64,000 nucleotides of DNA, from contig OY987245.1 in assembly GCA_963920765.1 (NCBI GenBank), positions 23,018,727 to 23,082,726 on the forward strand, given 5' to 3'. Position numbers and translations under genes: made by a program. Shown here piece after piece: positions 58,735 to 64,000 of this stretch (the stretch's first letter is position 1; each line of letters starts with the position of its first letter). The notes under the pieces were generated by a model. That model had not been told where the DNA came from. It ran no database searches and saw only the letters and a list, made by a program, of their open reading frames with translations. The DNA comes from Ulota crispa. Its lineage: Eukaryota; Streptophyta; Bryopsida; Orthotrichales; Orthotrichaceae.

Positions 58735-59105
58735 AGCGGCCGGCACCCCAGAATGCACGCAAGTAAGGAAAACTTAACTAAAAATGGAAATAATGAATGA
58801 TTAGCAAAATCTCATCCAAACAACTACTAATATAAGTTACTTTCATCCAAAATTTGGTGAATTGGGTTCTTACTCCGGGAGAGATGTGGCAATTTCATCC
58901 AAATTTTCATCCAAAATTTGGTGAGCTGGGTTCTTGCTCCGGGAGAGATATGGCAATTTCATCCAAATTTTCATCCAAAATTTGGTGAGCTAGGTTCTTG
59001 CTCCGGGAGAGATATGGCAATTTCATCCAATTTTTCACCCAAATTTCTTAGTGTATGTGTAGCCAATGGCCTTTTGAGGTAAGGTTTTGGCGAAAATTTG
59101 CCAAT
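58735..59105. repeat. Diverged repeat shared with 23337-24141
   Basis: GCGGCCGGCACCCCAGAATG near the start and TTGGCGAAAATTTGCCAA-like sequence near the end correspond to the same words near 23775 and 24000. It may be one end of a larger element whose other end resembles 63215-63430 reversed. Confidence 0.55.
58841..59032. repeat. Three tandem units of 64 bp
   Basis: TTTCATCCAAAATTTGGTGA recurs at 58841, 58905 and 58969, each followed by GCTCCGGGAGAGATATGGCA (with one or two differences in unit 1). The homologous place near 23880 has a single unit, so the triplication is local. Confidence 0.92.
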
Positions 59106-60837
59106 AAATTAAAGGTTGGTTGTGGCAATAGTGGATTGTAGATATGGTGAATTTGGCATTGTGTGCTAAAAATTGGTGACAATTTCTGGCACTATTGGAA
59201 TTTATTTTGTGCTAAAGTGGCTATATTGTTCAAAGCTGTTGAGTTTTCCAAGCACTAGAGATAATTATATTCAAGCAAAAAGGGCAAAATTGCTAAAAAG
59301 AATGGTGTCATCTAGCACTTGGTAGATTTTTTGTAAGAAAATAGACAATGCAATTCCATATTTGCACATGATAGAATATCTAAAAAAATAAAATTTCATT
59401 CATAGAAGCGAGGTTGTCCTATAACTTGTAACAATTTGGCACTTGAAGTAAAACAAGAGATGATGCATGATCAATAGAGGGGGCAATGATTATGGCCAAG
59501 GTTGAAGCTTTCTAGCCAAGCCCTTAAAACCCTAAGTTGTTATCTGGCTACTTTTATTTTATTTTCTTTATTTTTTCTTTATGTTTTTGTTTTTTCGCCT
59601 GCTTTTTTCAAATGGTGCTTTTTGGCCCCATGGTGCCAAAAAAAAGAAGGGCTGAGTGAGAGTGCCTTCCCATAAGCGCATGACGTCCTTGCTTCCTTGC
59701 TTGGAGGTTGGAACGCCTAGAAGCATGGCCCATGGCTTGGGTGCTCAATGGCTTAGTTTCCTTTTTGCATCACCAAAATCCCGTGAAACATCAAAATCAC
59801 TTGGACTTGACCTTCAGTTGTGTGTCGTTTTGACATTATGGGGTGGTTCCAACGTGTAGGGGAGAACTGGCAGTTAGTGGATTGTCAAGGCCAGGCCACA
59901 CCAACATAAACAAGTATTTCAAAATGGCGCTTTGTAAAAAATAGGTAGTGTCATTTACTTCTTTGTGTAAAAGTAGATTTTCTTTTGAATATTTACACCC
60001 AACTTTTTGGTTTGTTCCAAATCAACGGTTTTGAATGTTCACAAATTGGCCACTCCAACCTTTGCCTTGAATGGTGGAAATGTTATTTTAATATAACAAC
60101 AAATGCTACTAGATGAAATTTTCAATAAAGTGGTTGTCCCTCAATTCTCCAAAAGTACTTCTTCATCTGTTCCAAACTTATTGTTTTGGCATGTGTGGCC
60201 TTGGCATCAATCAAATAAAGCAAAGTAAAAACATCAATCATTATAATAGCCAAATGAATGAAATTACAGGGAGAAAAACAAAGTCAACTATATTTATAAA
60301 AAAAAAACACATAAATATAGTAATACTATAGGCAATTAGTATAACCCGTGTGTCCTATGGACACACGTTGGAAAATTTGATGGCCCAATTAACATGATAG
60401 TGTCAAATACTATAATTTGATGCCTGCTATAAATATGCAAAAAAATTAACATGAAATTTTTAAAAAATTGATAAAAATAGTGTCACACACTTTGCACCAG
60501 TCAAAAGGCAAAGTGTTACATATTCTCATCAACTTGATCTTCATTTGCACTCTTTATAGACAACTCCATCTCCATCACTCCTCTAAACCTCTTAAACCCT
60601 AAAACTCACTTCCACCACAATTGAGCACAAAATCCTCTTCTCACAATCACTAGATTTATAGAACTGAATGACACTCTAAATACTTGCAAAGCGGACGTTC
60701 AAATCTAAAATTCCATTTCCCCTGCAAGAAAATAATTCTTGCTATTTATCTGCGCACTCCAATTTTAAACTTTACCCATGCAATAAAATATTTATCTTTG
60801 TTTAGCAAACATTCCATTGCTTTAAAACATTTTTTGT
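59106..60837. other. Intergenic DNA, nothing assigned
   Basis: No coding-like ORF. A small perfect stem CGTGTGTCC/GGACACACG with a 3-base loop lies at 60344-60364. Confidence 0.45.
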
Positions 60838-61078
60838 TTTATACCCACACAATTTTTTTTCCCACATAATAAAAGGAGCATCATTGTTTTCTCATGCATA
60901 AAAATATTATTTATTTTATACCCACACAAATTTTTTACCCACGTAGTAATCATTCACACAATTTGTTTATACTTTTTATTTTTTACCCACGCAATTTTTA
61001 ACAAATTTTATTTTTTACCCACTCAATTTTTTACCCACGCAAGTTTTTTGCTTGTGCAAAATTTTACCCATGCAGGTT
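60838..61078. repeat. Degenerate tandem repeat, TTTTACCCACGCAA type
   Basis: At least eight imperfect repeats of TTTT(A)TACCCACRCAATTT in the same direction, ending shortly before the TTAA-family element at 61115. Confidence 0.8.
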
Positions 61079-61114
61079 GTTTTGCTCATAGGGTAAAAGG
61101 ATTGCATGCACTAA

Positions 61115-61833
61115 CCCCTCAAGGCTCATTTAGCCTCTTTTTTTTTTTTCTTCTGTTTTGCTTTCTAGGGATTTTGGGCATGTCACTACAAATGTGTTTT
61201 TGATTTGTTTTTTTTTTTAAATTTTCACACATGAAGTACCCAAGGAGTAGCTATAAGGCTCAACAATTTTCATGACTTTTGACAACATGGTTCAAAAGTT
61301 ATTGCATGATCTATTGTTTTCTTTGCTTGTCATGTTTTTTTAAAATTGGTTCTTCAGATCTATATATAGGTGGGAAGCTTTGATTCATTCAATTTCCATT
61401 AATGAGATGAAAGGTATGGAAGTTTTAGTTTCCAAGTAGGTGTGGAGTCTCTCAAAACCATACCTACCCAAAAACTAAAACTTCTCATAACTCCCATCTC
61501 ATTAACTAAAATTGAATGATTCAAAGCTTCCTACCTATATATAGATCTAAAAAACTAATTAAAAAAACCCAACTTGAAATGTAATTTTTAAAAAAGTTTT
61601 TAAGCTACCCAAGTTGCCCTGACAAGCAAAAAAAACAACAGATCATGCAATAACTTTTGAACCATGTTGTTAAAAGTCATGAAAATTGTTGGGCCTTATA
61701 GCTACTCCTTGGGTACTACATGTGTGAAAAAAAAAAAAATGCAAAACTCATTTGTAGTGACCTACCCAAAATCCCTAGAAAGCAACAACAAAAAAAACAA
61801 AAAAAACAAAAAAGCTAAATGGTCCTTGAGGGG
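61115..61833. mobile_element. TTAA-family MITE flanked by CTAA, foldback form, 719 bp
   Basis: Ends CCCCTCAAGGCTCATTTAGC and CCCCTCAAGGACCATTTAGC (inverted). CTAA flanks both sides in the same orientation (61111-61114, 61834-61837), showing a real 4-bp direct duplication. The core GATTCATTCAATTTCCATTA is present on both arms; TGGGCATGTCACTAC and its relative lie near each end. Confidence 0.9.
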
Positions 61834-61837
61834 CTAA

Positions 61838-62560
61838 GTCTATAATAGATTAGGGTGTGTGTCGCTGCAGCTAAGCTTAATTTAAAGCACACAAATTTAT
61901 TTCACTGCTACCTCCAGAAATTTTTAATATGTTGTCGTTTTGAAATTATGTGTTATTTGGTTTATAAACTAGAACCAACGCCTGTTAAATTGGTAAAAAA
62001 TGTAAGTTTAAATATTGTACATTGTTTGGATGCAAATAGGGCTTGTATGTATCATTGAGTTATTAAAGGCATGGATGTTAAATTCTTTCAACATTTTGGT
62101 ATAGCTTTTATATGTTGTATGACTGCAATTGCTATATTAAACAATTTTTTGGATTTTCACCTTATTCTATAGGAATGTTTTGGATGAACATGCTATTAGA
62201 CTACAACAATTTCAACACCTGCTTAAATGCAACATTCCATAATTAGTAACATGGGTAGATGTTGATTTTGACAATATAAAAACAGCATCGGCAAAAAACC
62301 TTGTATTGGTTTGACATTTTCATTAATATAATTTCGAGTCTCCATAACTATTGCACATGGTATCCAAATAATGCACTCTAAAACTCGTTAGAACAATCTC
62401 TACTTTGCTATATATATTAAGTACAAACATGACCAAGGACCTCTTTGCACTAGTTGTAAAGGCGTTTTTGGAGCCTTAGCATGTCTCAATCTTTGCCTTT
62501 CAGTTTGGCGACTTTTATTTTCCATTGGAGTAATTTTTGAAATAAACTTTAATATGGATA
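61838..62560. other. Intergenic DNA, nothing recognised
   Basis: AT-rich, without coding-like ORF or terminal repeats that I could pair. Confidence 0.45.
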
Positions 62561-62563
62561 CCA

Positions 62564-62893
62564 GGGGTGGGGTAAAAATTAGATATTTACCATTAACAAG
62601 TTGAATTTGAAAAATTTAAATTCAGATTTGAATTTAGAAACGTTGATTATGTGTGAAAATCATAGAGGAGGTTACAATTGAACAATGCCTAATGGAAAAA
62701 CTTAGTTTTTTTACAAACAAAGATAAAAGTAATGATTTGTCCCCTAGCTAAAATTTTCCACTAAGCATTGTTCAATTGTAATCTCCATTACAATTCTAAA
62801 CTAAATCAAGGTCTCTAAATCCAAATTTGAATTCAAAGTTCTAAATTCAACTTGTTGATGATGAACATCTAAAATCTACCCTCCCCCTCTCCT
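62564..62893. mobile_element. Foldback element related to 19101-19503
   Basis: Arms starting GGGTGGGGTAAAAATTAGAT and ending with CTAAAATCTACCCTCCCC. They share AAGTTGAATTTGA and CCTAATGGAAAAACTTA words with the element at 19101-19503. Exact limits are uncertain. Confidence 0.7.
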
Positions 62894-63214
62894 CCTTGTG
62901 TCCATATAACAAACATTGGGTGTGCCTATATTAGTTTCCTTAAGAATTGGGTCTACCCAAAATGGAAGGCCCATTTGTGACCTCAGAGCTGTTGTCAGTG
63001 TTTCGTTAAAACATAAAAAAATTATTCAAAAATTATTTACCTTTGGATGGTCAACACAACAGGATAGATTTGAAATCTCTATGTGGTTTTCTTCTTAATT
63101 CCACATCTTTTTAAAATTTGAAGACTTGATATTATGACTTCAATTGTTGACCTCAAGGAGGGTTTTCTTTTTGGCACTATAGGTGAACAAGAAGAATCAT
63201 GTGTCCTCTCCAAG

Positions 63215-63430
63215 GCAAAGTTCCTTTTTTTTGGCAAAATTTTGCCTAAACCTTACCTCAAATTGACACTAGCAATAGTAACACTAAATTTTTTTGGTGG
63301 AGAAATGGATGAAATTGTCAAATACCTCCCCTAGCAAAAATAAGACTTGCCATATTTTGGATGAAGTATACTACTATTAGTATAGTTTATGGATGAACAT
63401 CTACTTGTTGACAATTTTATCCTTTTTGCC
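63215..63430. repeat. Reverse fragment of the 23337-24141 / 58735-59105 repeat
   Basis: GGCAAAATTTTGCCTAAACC and CATATTTTGGATGAAGTATA correspond, reversed, to sequence near 24000 and 23860. Crossed by an ORF (63134-63334) without recognised motif. Confidence 0.5.
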
Positions 63431-63657
63431 CATTTTTTCCTTACTAGCTTACTTTGCTAGGCGCTAGTCAATCTACCAACGGAAAAACAAAATAAAGCGC
63501 TGCTCCAAAGTATGGAGTATTTTTTTGAGGGAGGCAAGTGCATAGGCTGAAATCAAATAAGGCAACTTTCAATCTGGCTGCACAAAGCTAGAAAAAAAAC
63601 CCTAACCTCAAGGTATTGAAGCATAAAAGAGAAGATTTTTTCAAACTCTTGTTTTAA

Positions 63658-64000
63658 CCCGTGAGCGCCTCACTAGCCAAAATATGGCCTCCCAAAATCA
63701 AACTTTCCACAATACCACATCCAAATAAAAAGTGTATTGCCCAGAAAACTATACTTGGTTTAGGGTACAATACTACTTTAATGCCATATAGTGGGCAATG
63801 GGGTTTTATCACTTGTACAAGTACGGATTATGCAAGTCAAGTATGACAATAGTAACACATTATTTGTTAAATTGAGAAAAACATTACATTTTGGGACTTT
63901 TGAAGGTTTTAGGTGACGACCTGAAACCAAGCTCATAGCGTTTTTTTGGTACACGTGCCCTCACTTGAGAGGAGGAATTTGGGAGGGAAAAAATCTTAGT
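63658..64000. mobile_element. TTAA-family MITE (GAGCGCC ends), interrupted at the window edge
   Basis: TTAA (63654-63657) followed by CCCGTGAGCGCCTCACTAGCC, like the left end of 26893-27121. From 63854 it appears to be interrupted by an AACACCATAT-type MITE (AACACATTATTTGTTAAATT, then CTCACTTGAGAGGAGGAATT) which runs past the window. The rest is not visible. Confidence 0.6.

Overview
The window is nuclear DNA from a land plant. It holds a plastid-type HSP70 with a transit peptide, a plant F-box protein of the type with a kelch-like C-terminal part, and a gene with the short WEK-PGKP motif of plant DUF688 proteins. All three are split by GT-AG introns. I cannot name the species. Very AT-rich spacers, few genes and many short inverted-repeat transposons would fit a seed-free plant (moss, lycophyte or fern), but that is only an inference.

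Layout. At 257-1667 (minus strand) are the first four coding exons of a chloroplast HSP70, which continues past the left edge. Upstream of it is a four-copy tandem repeat (2518-3540) and an orphan exon-like segment (3558-3722). From about 4 kb to 48 kb I find no convincing intact gene. That part is a graveyard of short non-autonomous DNA transposons (MITEs), many nested or end to end. Between 48.1 and 57 kb lies a GC-richer gene island: a 988-residue DUF688-like protein (49281-53313, plus, three coding exons) facing a 420-residue F-box protein (54020-56187, minus, four coding exons). From 57 kb to the right edge the MITE landscape returns.

The MITEs fall into groups by their ends and target-site duplications. 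(1) About 19 elements flanked by TTAA, with termini like CCCCTAAAGGACC, cover roughly a fifth of the window; their ends and target resemble piggyBac, and many share a subterminal stem-loop and common internal modules. (2) Elements with 3-bp TTA/TAA duplications resemble PIF/Harbinger (Tourist). (3) A TA-flanked family ends in AGGTAGGAGCACCC. (4) Two elements have Stowaway-like CTCCCTCTGTC ends. (5) Small CACTA-ended elements have 3-bp duplications. (6) Smaller families include one with AACACCATAT ends and probable 4-bp duplications. No transposase gene, LTR retrotransposon, tRNA or rRNA gene was recognised.

The three genes show no obvious functional link. Gene and transposon histories do meet: two of the three F-box introns are mostly MITE sequence, and a compound MITE ends just upstream of the DUF688-like gene's leader. 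All exon limits were deduced by reading splice signals and frame, without transcript evidence.
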